From positions 32,512-96,511 of the forward strand of contig JBGCEZ010000039.1 in the NCBI GenBank assembly GCA_045106735.1: a stretch of 64,000 nucleotides of DNA. The letters run 5' to 3'. The notes under the pieces are model-generated. The model searched no databases. It was given only the letters and a program-made list of their open reading frames with translations, and had not been told where the DNA came from. Positions 53,672 through 61,019 of the stretch are shown piece after piece. Position numbers and translations under genes: made by a program. Every line of letters starts with the position of its first letter. The first letter of the stretch is position 1. Source of the stretch: JBGCEZ01 sp045106735 (GTDB lineage: Bacteria; Planctomycetota; Phycisphaerae; Phycisphaerales; SM1A02).

Positions 53672-54262
53672 TCAGGCGACCCGGCGCGCTTGTGACCAGA
53701 ATTCAGTGATCTTGATGATGGATTCCTTGAAGTCCGCGTACTCGCAGGACTTCTCCACGTAGGCGTTCGCCCCTCGTTCCAGGCTCTGGGCGATGAACTC
53801 GTCCTCGCCGGACGAACTCAGCACCACCACCGGGGTTTGCCGGAGGGCGTCGCTTAATCTCAGATGGTTCAGGACGTCCAGACCCGGAAGGTCCGGCAGT
53901 CGGAGGTCGAGGAGTACCAGGTCCGGGGCCACCCAGGGTTCCTCGCCTTCGAGCACCGCGATGATGCTCCGGGCGTCGGGGAACCGCTCGATTTCATTGA
54001 CCCCACGCGCTTTCAGCGTGGTGGTAATGATGCCGGCGTGGGCGTCATTGTCCTCGACGACCCACACGCGGAACTCACGGCGTCCAGTCTTGGCGAGGCT
54101 CTTGACCTCGTCGCGCTGGAGCTCGCTGCGCACCACGGGCAGGAAGCGGGGGGCTTCTATACCGATCCGAACACTGTTTCGACGCTTGATCTCTCGGACG
54201 TGGATTCGCACGTCGTCGCCGATCAGAATCGAGGTACCCGGCCGTCGCTCAATCATGAGCAT
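53672..54262 (-). CDS. CsrA-receiver fusion protein
   Basis: A 196-residue fusion not matching any standard family length. Residues 1-48 are a full CsrA domain: MLMIERRPGTSILIGDDVRI, then VRIGIEAPRFLPVVRSEL. CsrA RNA-contact positions Arg6, Arg7 and the Val/Arg/Glu cluster (Val43, Arg45, Glu47, shifted by one insertion) are kept; the usual His43 is Val. After a linker (49-63) comes a receiver domain (64-190) with acidic pair Glu70-Asp71, phospho-acceptor Asp119 in LVLLDLRLPDLPGLD, switch Ser in VVVLSSS and Lys171. ATG 54262 follows GGAG by 8 nt and gives a normal CsrA N-terminus. CsrA regulates mRNA translation; phosphorylation of the receiver could control dimerisation or RNA binding (inference). 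Confidence 0.88.
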   Translation of the reverse strand: MLMIERRPGTSILIGDDVRIHVREIKRRNSVRIGIEAPRFLPVVRSELQRDEVKSLAKTGRREFRVWVVEDNDAHAGIITTTLKARGVNEIERFPDARSIIAVLEGEEPWVAPDLVLLDLRLPDLPGLDVLNHLRLSDALRQTPVVVLSSSGEDEFIAQSLERGANAYVEKSCEYADFKESIIKITEFWSQARRVA

Positions 54263-54970
54263 CGGTGGATCTCCGCAGTTCCCTTGCCCTCGAATGTTGT
54301 CCGACATCCCAGTCAGACCGAAGCCCGACGTTAAACGGGGAAGAGTGGGGACGCCAGAGCCGCAACCGGATTTTTCCGAAGTCGACGTTCGGCGCGGGCC
54401 AGAATTCCGCGCAGTTCATGCGCGAGGCGGAAACGTCAGACTTCACCCCGGACTTGAGTCTCCGTGCCGCCGAATGCCCTCGGACTTGTCCGGAATTGGG
54501 CGGTCGAAGCCCCAAATTTTCCCTTGGCCTGGGGCAAGTCCGGTGCGGGACGACCCGAGATTTTTCGGGATCGCGAGGTCGAGCGCCGCACGGTGCCGTG
54601 GTGCTCGCGCGGTCGAGACGGACGTCGTTGCCAGTCCTGACGTTGCGTTCACGTCCGGTCTCGTCGATCTGGGCCGAGGAGCCGTCTGTCGCCGGGGCGA
54701 AGCGGGACGGAGATGAGGCGGCTGGCGCCCGGTCTGGACGGCGGTCTTGGGGCTGGCGGATGGGGCTCGCACGCACCCCTCGGGCCGGGCGGATTCCGCC
54801 GCTCTTCCGTCGCCCCTCGGATGGCCAGTGGCTGCTAGGATGCGTGGTCCGGAATCGCCTGAATTCGGTGGGGAAAAACATCCCCTGGCCGGCGATCCCA
54901 TCCGGAAGCTATCCACCGTCTGTCCACGTGCCGGATTCCGGCGCTGCCTTCCCCTGAGGGGTGAGACTCC
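54263..54970. other. intergenic region with inverted repeats, upstream of pdhA and CsrA-REC
   Basis: 708 bases between divergent genes. CGGACTTG (54481-54488) and CAAGTCCG (54535-54542) form an 8-bp inverted repeat around a CCAAATTTTCCCTTGG core. AT-rich ATTTTTC words recur near 54369, 54516 and 54552. A TAGGAT box near 54836 could serve pdhA. No coding frame is convincing. Confidence 0.5.
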
Positions 54971-56065
54971 ATGACCACGGCCGCCACCTCCGTGTCCGCC
55001 AGCGACCACCCGTCCGGATTGGCCGCCAGCCTTGGCCGCGAGCCCCTGACCGGGTGGCTGCGGGACATGATGCTGATCCGCGAGTTCGAGATTCGAACCA
55101 TGCAGGCGTATCAGAACCAGCTCATCGGCGGTTTCTGCCACGTCTACATCGGTCAGGAAGCCGTGGCGGTGGGATGCACCGCGGCGGTGGAACCGAAGGA
55201 TCCGATCGTGACGGCGTACCGCTGTCACGGCCATGGCTTGGCCCGCGGACTCGCGCCGCGCAACGCATTCGCTGAACTGTTCGGGCGCATCGATGGGTGC
55301 GCCAAGGGCAAGGGCGGATCGATGCACTTCTTCGACGCTCCCAACGAGATGTACGGCGGGCACGGCATCGTCGGCGCCCAGACCCCGCTCGGTGCGGGCC
55401 TGGCGTTCGCCACGAAGTACGAAGACGAAGTACTCAACAACGGCAAGAGCAATCGGGTGTGCTTGTGCTTCCTTGGCGACGGCGCACTGAACCAAGGCGC
55501 GCTGCACGAAGCCAAGAACCTCGCCGGCATTCTTGACCTTCCGGTGATCTTCATCGTCGAGAACAACGGGTACTCAATGGGCACGTCGATCGCCCGCGGC
55601 ACCACGATGGCCCACGACATCACCGTCAAGGCCCTCGGCTACGGCATGGACAGCGCGGTCATCGACGGGATGGACGTGATGAGCGTGTACGACGGCATGA
55701 AGCCGGTCGTCGACAAGTGCCGCGAGGAATCGCGTCCCGCGTTCGTCGAGATCCGCACGTATCGCTTCAAGGGACACTCCATGAGTGACCCCCGCAAGTA
55801 TCGCACCAAGGACGAAGAGCAGCAGTACGAAGCGGAAGACCCGATCGAGAAGCTGCGCGTGCACCTCGCCGGCCAGCACGGCTGGACCGACGACAAGCAG
55901 AAGACGCTGGCCAAGGACATCCGCACGGAGGTTCGTGAAGCCTTCAAGTGGGCGGAGAACAGTCCGGTGCCCGAGATGTCCGAGTTGTTCCACGATGTGT
56001 ACGTCGAGGAGTGGGGGCCGTACACCGGGACCTCGCTCCCCAAGATGATGCAAGACGACGGCTGA
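54971..56065 (+). CDS. pdhA: pyruvate dehydrogenase E1 alpha subunit
   Basis: Alpha subunit of the thiamine-diphosphate E1 enzyme that decarboxylates pyruvate. The 364-residue length is standard. Segments include GFCHVYIGQEAVAVG, YRCHGHGLARG, GKGGSMHFF and the ThDP/Mg-binding motif FLGDGALNQGALHEAKNLA with VENNGYSMGT. The phosphorylation-loop region RYRFKGHSMSDP is present (TYRFKGHSMSDP here). The ATG at 54971 follows GAGGGG by 9 nt. First gene of a pdhA-pdhB-pdhC operon. Confidence 0.95.
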   Translation: MTTAATSVSASDHPSGLAASLGREPLTGWLRDMMLIREFEIRTMQAYQNQLIGGFCHVYIGQEAVAVGCTAAVEPKDPIVTAYRCHGHGLARGLAPRNAFAELFGRIDGCAKGKGGSMHFFDAPNEMYGGHGIVGAQTPLGAGLAFATKYEDEVLNNGKSNRVCLCFLGDGALNQGALHEAKNLAGILDLPVIFIVENNGYSMGTSIARGTTMAHDITVKALGYGMDSAVIDGMDVMSVYDGMKPVVDKCREESRPAFVEIRTYRFKGHSMSDPRKYRTKDEEQQYEAEDPIEKLRVHLAGQHGWTDDKQKTLAKDIRTEVREAFKWAENSPVPEMSELFHDVYVEEWGPYTGTSLPKMMQDDG

Positions 56066-56149
56066 CTTGCCACTCCCCCCGACTCCCGTCTGCCTGGCTG
56101 GGCCCCGCCCGTCCGCGACCACGAATCGTCCCCCGATCGGAAGTACGCC

Positions 56150-57133
56150 ATGTCCCGCGTGATCGAGTTTCGAGATGCCTTGACCGAGGCGATGAGCGAG
56201 GAGATGCGCCTCGACCAACGCGTCTTCCTGCTGGGCGAGGAAGTCGCCGAGTACAACGGTGCGTACAAGGTCAGCAAGGGGATGCTCGACGAGTTCGGGC
56301 CCCGGCGGGTGATCGACACGCCGATCAGCGAAACGGGCTTCGCGGGAATGGCCATTGGCGCCGCCATGCGGGGCCTGCGACCGATCTGCGAGTTCATGAG
56401 CTGGTCGTTCAGCCTCGTCGCCGCGGACCCGATCCTGAACAACGCTCCCAAGATGCTCTACATGTCCGGCGGCCAGTTCGGCTGCCCGATCGTGTTCCGC
56501 GGCAACGACGGGGCCGGCGGCCAGTTGGGCTCGACCCACTCCTGGTGCGTCGAGGGACTGTTCTCGAACGTGCCAGGCCTGAAGATGGCGATCCCGAGCG
56601 ATCCCTACGACGCCAAGGGCCTGCTCAAGACGGCGATTCGCGACGATGACCCGGTGTTCTTCCTGGAGTCCGAGCGCATGCTCGGCGACAAGGGCGAAGT
56701 GCCGGAGGCCGAGTACCTCATTCCCTTTGGTCAGGCGATCACGCGGCGCGAAGGTGCCGACTGCACGATCGTCAGCTTCGGCCGCCCGGTGCACTTCTGC
56801 ATGGAAGCGGCGGAGGAGTTGGCCAAGGAGGGCATCGATTGCGAGGTCATCGACGGTCGCACCATCCGGCCCCTCGACATCGACTCGATCGTCCGCAGCG
56901 TTCGCAAGACCAACTACTGCGTGGTCGTGGACCAGTCCTGGTCCTTCGGCTCGCCCGGTTCGGAGATTGCGGCCCAGGTGCACCAGCACTGCTTCGACGA
57001 TCTCGACAACCACGTGGGCCGAGTGCACACGCACGACGTTCCCGCCCCGTACGCCCAAAGCCTTGAGCAAGAGATGCTTCCCAACCCTCGGCGAATTGCC
57101 GAGTGCGTTCGGGCCATCACCTACAACGCCTGA
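56150..57133 (+). CDS. pdhB: pyruvate dehydrogenase E1 beta subunit
   Basis: Beta subunit of E1; it forms the active site with the alpha subunit. The 327-residue protein begins with the typical FRDALTEAMSEEMRLD, continues with VFLLGEEVAEYNGAYKVSKG and the catalytic-region ETGFAGMAIGAAMRGLRPI, and ends with the transketolase C-terminal domain (VIDGRTIRPLDIDSI). It lies 84 bases after pdhA with no terminator between. No strong ribosome site precedes the ATG (CGGAAGTACGCC). Confidence 0.95.
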   Translation: MSRVIEFRDALTEAMSEEMRLDQRVFLLGEEVAEYNGAYKVSKGMLDEFGPRRVIDTPISETGFAGMAIGAAMRGLRPICEFMSWSFSLVAADPILNNAPKMLYMSGGQFGCPIVFRGNDGAGGQLGSTHSWCVEGLFSNVPGLKMAIPSDPYDAKGLLKTAIRDDDPVFFLESERMLGDKGEVPEAEYLIPFGQAITRREGADCTIVSFGRPVHFCMEAAEELAKEGIDCEVIDGRTIRPLDIDSIVRSVRKTNYCVVVDQSWSFGSPGSEIAAQVHQHCFDDLDNHVGRVHTHDVPAPYAQSLEQEMLPNPRRIAECVRAITYNA

Positions 57134-57250
57134 TTCTCCCCCCGACTGATGCTTCGCCTCCGCGATTCGGAGGCGCTCGGGCCCCCACGTGGGTCCACCC
57201 CCGTGACCGAAACGCACGACTCCGACGCCCCGCAGCGAGAGCGACCCGTC

Positions 57251-58690
57251 ATGTCCATCGACATCACCATGCCCCGCCTTTCCGACACCATGGAGGCTGG
57301 CACGATCATCAAGTGGAACGTCTCCCCCGGAGACGAAGTCTCATCGGGTGACGTCGTCGCCGACGTTGAGACCGACAAGGCGACCATGGAACTCGCCGCC
57401 TTTGACGACGGCGTCGTGGCGTCGATCCTCGTGCCCGAAGGCCAGCAGGTCGACGTGGGCTCGGTGATCGCGGTCCTGGCCGAAGACGGCGAAGACGTCG
57501 ACAAGGTCGCGTCCGGGGCCGCGAGTGGCGAGGGCAGTTCGGCCGCTGCATCCGGAGGAGGAACCGCCGTCGCCGATCCGCCGGCCACGGCCACGTCCGC
57601 AGCTCCAGCTCCGGCGTCGGCTCCCGTCCCAGCACCGGCGGGCGGCAGCAGCAACGGAACCGCCGCGGTCACTGGCGGCGGTGCGGGCCGCATGAAGGTC
57701 AGCCCGGTCGCCCGTCGCTTGGCCGAAGAACACGGCGTGAACTTGTCGGCCATCGCCGGCAGCGGGCCGCAGGGCCGCATCATCAAGCGTGACGTGCTCG
57801 CGGCCATCGAGGCCGGCGGCACGGGCTCGACCGGCGCGGCTCCGGCCGCTGCCGCCGCGCCGGCCCCGGTCGCCGCGGCTCCGGCCGCCGGCTCGGTCAC
57901 CGCGATCGTGCCCAGTGCCGGCCCCACCATCACGGTGGAGTCGACGTCGGACGCGGCCGACGGCACGCCGTCGCTTGGTGCGGGCCGCGTTCCACTCTCG
58001 GGCATGCGGCAGACGATTGCTCGCCGCCTGGTCGAGTCCAAGCAGCAGATCCCGCACTACCAGGTGTCGATGAGCTTCGACATGGAGCCGCTGGTCGCGC
58101 TCCGCAAGGACCTCAACGGCAAGCTGGCCAACGTCGGCATCAAGCTGTCGGTCAACGACTTCCTGGTCAAGGGCTGCGCCTTGGCCATGCACGAGCATCC
58201 TGAGTTCAATGCGTCCTTTGACGGCGACTCGGTCGTGTACCACGCCGCGGTCAACGTGGGCGTGGCGATCAGCCTGCCGCCGGAACGCGGCGGGGGGCTC
58301 GTGGTGGCGACGATTCGCGAGGCCGACCACAAGAGTCTTCGCACGCTGAGCGCCGAGACCAAGGGCTTGGCCGAGAAGGCCCGCACCCGCGGCCTGTCGG
58401 TCGACGAGATGAGCGATTCGACGTTCACGATCTCGAACCTCGGCATGTTCGGCGTCGACCACTTCACCGCGATCATCAATCCGCCCAACGCCGCCATCCT
58501 CGCCGTCGGCCAAGCCGTCCAGAAACCCTTCTTCGAGACCGACGAAGACGGCGAACCCATGCTCGTCGTCGGGCACGAGATGTCCATGACCATCTCCAGC
58601 GACCACCGCATCATCGACGGCGCGATGGCCGCCCAATACCTGGGCACCGTCAAGGAACTGCTGGAAAACCCGGCCGCCCTGCTCGTGTAA
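57251..58690 (+). CDS. pdhC: dihydrolipoamide acetyltransferase (E2)
   Basis: E2 core of the pyruvate dehydrogenase complex: 479 residues with one lipoyl domain (about 1-80, lipoyl Lys in ETDKATMEL), an Ala/Pro linker, a peripheral-subunit-binding domain (VSPVARRLAEEHGVNLSAI, about 150-185), a second Ala/Pro linker and the catalytic domain (about 245-479) with the active-site SSDHRIIDGA near the end. ATG 57251 follows GCGAGAG; an upstream frame to 57149 adds nothing conserved. Codon preference in the last ~70 codons (from about 58,480) shifts towards GTC, GCC, AAA and CAA, as in the following genes. No E3 (lpd) gene is in the window. Confidence 0.93.
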   Translation: MSIDITMPRLSDTMEAGTIIKWNVSPGDEVSSGDVVADVETDKATMELAAFDDGVVASILVPEGQQVDVGSVIAVLAEDGEDVDKVASGAASGEGSSAAASGGGTAVADPPATATSAAPAPASAPVPAPAGGSSNGTAAVTGGGAGRMKVSPVARRLAEEHGVNLSAIAGSGPQGRIIKRDVLAAIEAGGTGSTGAAPAAAAAPAPVAAAPAAGSVTAIVPSAGPTITVESTSDAADGTPSLGAGRVPLSGMRQTIARRLVESKQQIPHYQVSMSFDMEPLVALRKDLNGKLANVGIKLSVNDFLVKGCALAMHEHPEFNASFDGDSVVYHAAVNVGVAISLPPERGGGLVVATIREADHKSLRTLSAETKGLAEKARTRGLSVDEMSDSTFTISNLGMFGVDHFTAIINPPNAAILAVGQAVQKPFFETDEDGEPMLVVGHEMSMTISSDHRIIDGAMAAQYLGTVKELLENPAALLV

Positions 58691-58712
58691 GTTCGCATTC
58701 TCATCGCGACCC

Positions 58713-58718
58713 TACGAT
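58713..58718 (+). promoter_or_regulatory. TACGAT box, likely -10 of a leaderless transcript
   Basis: TACGAT ends 6 nt before the ATG at 58725, with no ribosome site. It lies 22 nt after the pdhC stop, in line with the leaderless pattern of other genes here. Confidence 0.5.
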
Positions 58719-58724
58719 CAACCC

Positions 58725-59072
58725 ATGTCACGACCCCGCGACGAAAACCCGAGCGATCGCTCGCGCGATGACCAACGCCGCATCGTCCACGTCGGCCCAA
58801 GCGAAGAAGCCCGGCCGGGCGCCCCACTCGACGACCAGCCCAGCTACCTCATCGAAGAAGCCCGCGAGCGCCTCCGCAAGGACGACGACCACAACAAAGA
58901 AGCCAGCGCCGTCGCCCGACGACTGGTCATCGCGTTCGTCGCCGTTGCGATCCTCGCGGTCGTGTTCCATGTGGTAATGCCGGCGTTCGGGTTGGCTTTA
59001 CCGCCCGTCGTGCCGCTGATGTGCTACGCCGTCATCGCAGCCGCTGCGATCCTGACACTTCGCGATGAGTAA
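58725..59072 (+). CDS. small membrane protein of unknown function
   Basis: A 115-residue protein: a charged N-terminal 65 residues rich in Arg, Asp and Glu, then two membrane helices (about 66-87 and 91-110). No family is recognised. The topology suggests a small inner-membrane protein with a cytosolic N-terminus. It is convergent with the minus-strand gene at 59077, with only 4 bases between stops. Confidence 0.6.
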   Translation: MSRPRDENPSDRSRDDQRRIVHVGPSEEARPGAPLDDQPSYLIEEARERLRKDDDHNKEASAVARRLVIAFVAVAILAVVFHVVMPAFGLALPPVVPLMCYAVIAAAAILTLRDE

Positions 59073-59076
59073 GTGA

Positions 59077-59331
59077 TCAGAAAATCGCCTGCACCATCAA
59101 ATGTGCACCAAACACCACAAGCCCACTCACAACGATAAATGCGAACAGCTTCCATTCGCCGGCCATGTCATCCCATGCCGTCCCGTCGAGCCACGACACG
59201 ATGTCGGGCTTGAGCCAATACCACACCGCTTCTTTGAACCCTTCCCAGTCATCGAACGCCGCCCAGCCGATCACAAAGAGCACCGGCGAACACCCAAGAA
59301 CGAGCAAAGACCAATACAGCCAGTCCGGCAT
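59077..59331 (-). CDS. small membrane protein with two helices
   Basis: An 84-residue protein with a membrane helix at 5-25, a Trp-rich loop (WLKPDIVSWLDGTAWDDM) and a second helix at 62-82. No family is recognised. Its ATG overlaps the stop of the upstream 47-residue gene (TGATG), and AAGGGA sits just before it. It seems to be the last gene of a prfB-headed operon. Confidence 0.65.
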   Translation of the reverse strand: MPDWLYWSLLVLGCSPVLFVIGWAAFDDWEGFKEAVWYWLKPDIVSWLDGTAWDDMAGEWKLFAFIVVSGLVVFGAHLMVQAIF

Positions 59332-59474
59332 CAGTATCCCTTGGGAGAGGCGATATCACCGGTCCCCAGCCGCCAGGCGTTCACGCCCCCCACCGCCAGA
59401 GAGAGAAATCCGAGCTGCTGTCCCCGCGTCTCGCATTTCATGAAGATGGCACCACGCAGGTCCGCGACCGACAT
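59331..59474 (-). CDS. tiny gene coupled to prfB, 47 residues
   Basis: ATG at 59474 overlaps the prfB stop as TGATG, and its own stop overlaps the next ATG in the same way. The product starts MSVADLRGAIFMKCETRGQQ and continues LGFLSLAVGGVNAWRLGTGD, ending SPKGY; a weakly hydrophobic middle could be a short membrane-associated helix. It is below usual gene-calling cut-offs. The double overlap and lack of internal stops support translation, but I know no homologue. Confidence 0.55.
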   Translation of the reverse strand: MSVADLRGAIFMKCETRGQQLGFLSLAVGGVNAWRLGTGDIASPKGY

Positions 59475-60584
59475 CAGTTCTTCTCCGACCGCTTCCGCTT
59501 GAGTTCTGCATCAATGAACGGCTGAATCTGCCCGCGGTCCAACACATTGACCGGGTTTGCTTCAAGGTTCGTCCGGTGATCTTTCACGCGGTTGTCATAG
59601 AGCACATAGCTTCGGATCTGCGCACCCCATCCACGGTGTTCAAGCTTGCCGCCAGATGCCTCATCAATATCAGCCTGGCGCTTCTCTTCTGCCAACTGTT
59701 CGAGCTTGGCCTGCAGAATCGACAACGCCTGCTTGCGGTTCTGGGGCATTTCTTTATGCGTGCTCGATACCACTTGCAAGCCCGTCGGCTTGTGCGTGAC
59801 CCGCACGGCCGACGCAACCTTGTTCACGTTCTGCCCGCCGGGCCCGCTCGAGCGTGCGAACACCACGATGTCCAGCTCGGTATCCGGAATCTCCACGTCG
59901 ATATCGTCAAACTCCGGCGTGATGTCCACCGTCGCAAAGCTTGTCTGACGCTTGCCTTGGGCGTTGAACGGCGACACCCGTGCCAACCGGTGCGTGCCCC
60001 GCTCGCAGCCGAGCATGCCAAACGCGAAAGGCCCCTTGATGTGAAGCGTCACCGAATCAAGCCCAACCTCAGTAGCGTGGGATTTTTCGACCTCTTCAAA
60101 CTCAAACTCAGAGTCTTCAAGATAGAACAGATACATGCGAAACAGCATCTCGCACCAGTCGTTGGCCTCGGTGCCGCCGTCGCCCGACGAAATCGTCAGG
60201 AAGCAGTTCCGCGTGTCATGTCGGCCGCTGAGCAAACTCTGCGTTTCGATCGTGTCCATGCGACCCAGCAAACCAAAGAGCGTCTCGTCGGCTTCCTCAA
60301 GCAACGCGTCATCATTGGATTCACGGGCCATCTCAAACGCAAGGCTGGCGTTCTCAAAGTCGTCGATGACCTTGGCAAGCGGTTCGGTCTGAGCTTTGAT
60401 CAGCTTGAGTTGAGAGACGACCTTGTTGGCGTTCTCTTGGCTGTCCCAAAAGTCGGCAGCCCCCATCTGTGCTTCGAGTTCCTTTAGCTTCGAGCGTTTG
60501 GTCTCGTAGTCAAAGAGAGTCGCGGATCGTTACAATCCGCGCCTCAAGATCGCTGATGACGTTCTGATGCGCTTCGAGGTGCAT
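59474..60584 (-). CDS. prfB: peptide chain release factor 2, with programmed +1 frameshift
   Basis: RF2 reads UGA and UAA stop codons. Frame 0 starts at ATG 60584 (GGAG 6 nt upstream) and encodes 24 residues (MHLEAHQNVISD...) to an in-frame TGA at 60512-60510. The site reads CTT TGA C, the classic RF2 slip site; skipping the T at 60512 continues as DYETKRSKLKELEAQMG to the stop at 59474, giving 369 residues. The RF2 signature SPF is in RVSPFNAQG and the peptidyl-tRNA hydrolysis GGQ in SGPGGQNVNK. An SD-like run before the slip site is absent; instead a 7-bp stem lies 5 nt upstream. Its stop overlaps the next tiny gene. Confidence 0.95.
60521..60541 (-). promoter_or_regulatory. stem-loop just 5' of the prfB frameshift site
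   Basis: CGCGGAT (60521-60527) pairs with ATCCGCG (60535-60541). On the minus strand the stem ends 5 nt before the CTT of the slip site. Escherichia coli prfB has an SD-like stimulator there; the stem may take that place, but this is inference. Confidence 0.5.
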
Positions 60585-60679
60585 TGGTGCTCCGTTGGCG
60601 GTCCCTCACTGCGGCACGAGTGCGACATCGCCCGGCCGAGAAGGAACAAACTGTAGCATCCGAGCCCCCTTGGCATCCG

Positions 60680-60685
60680 TAGAAT
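60680..60685 (+). promoter_or_regulatory. TAGAAT box before the gene at 60695
   Basis: TAGAAT ends 9 nt before the ATG, with no ribosome site between. Probable -10 of a near-leaderless transcript, divergent from prfB. Confidence 0.45.
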
Positions 60686-60694
60686 CATCTGTAG

Positions 60695-60970
60695 ATGTCC
60701 GCCGCCCACACCATTCTGTTCACGCTGGCCAGCCAGGCGACCGCCCAAAGCGTCCCACCCGAAGCCACCCGGCGAGGCTGGGCGATGTTCGCGCTCGTCG
60801 CACTCCTCGGGCTGACATTGGTTTGCTGCACCGGCATGCTTGCCCTCTTGAGCGCCCGACGCCGACGCAAACGCAAACAGCTCCCGGTCCGGGCCGCCGA
60901 CCCGCGCGACCCTTGGGAAGAGTCCGCCAAGCGGATCCCAGCAACCGACGAGACCGTCGATCTCGACTGA
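60695..60970 (+). CDS. small single-helix membrane protein
   Basis: A 91-residue protein with a polar N-terminus, one strong membrane helix (about 29-52, with LVCCTGMLALL), a basic RRRRKRKQ stop-transfer segment and an acidic C-terminus. No family is recognised. It is divergent from prfB and convergent with the TPR gene, with a shared hairpin at 60997-61019. Confidence 0.6.
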   Translation: MSAAHTILFTLASQATAQSVPPEATRRGWAMFALVALLGLTLVCCTGMLALLSARRRRKRKQLPVRAADPRDPWEESAKRIPATDETVDLD

Positions 60971-60996
60971 GTTTGACTCAGATCGGGTCGCTAGTT

Positions 60997-61019
60997 CTTT
61001 AGATCATGAGGATCTAAGG
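60997..61019 (+). terminator. bidirectional hairpin between convergent genes
   Basis: CTTTAGATC (60997-61005) pairs with GATCTAAGG (61011-61019) around loop ATGAG. It overlaps the TAG stop of the minus-strand TPR gene and lies 27 nt past the plus-strand stop. Confidence 0.65.

Noticed and set aside
60466..60466. Start of prfB at ATG 60466
   Set aside because: It would drop the conserved N-terminal helix; the upstream frame with CTT TGA C shows the programmed frameshift from ATG 60584.
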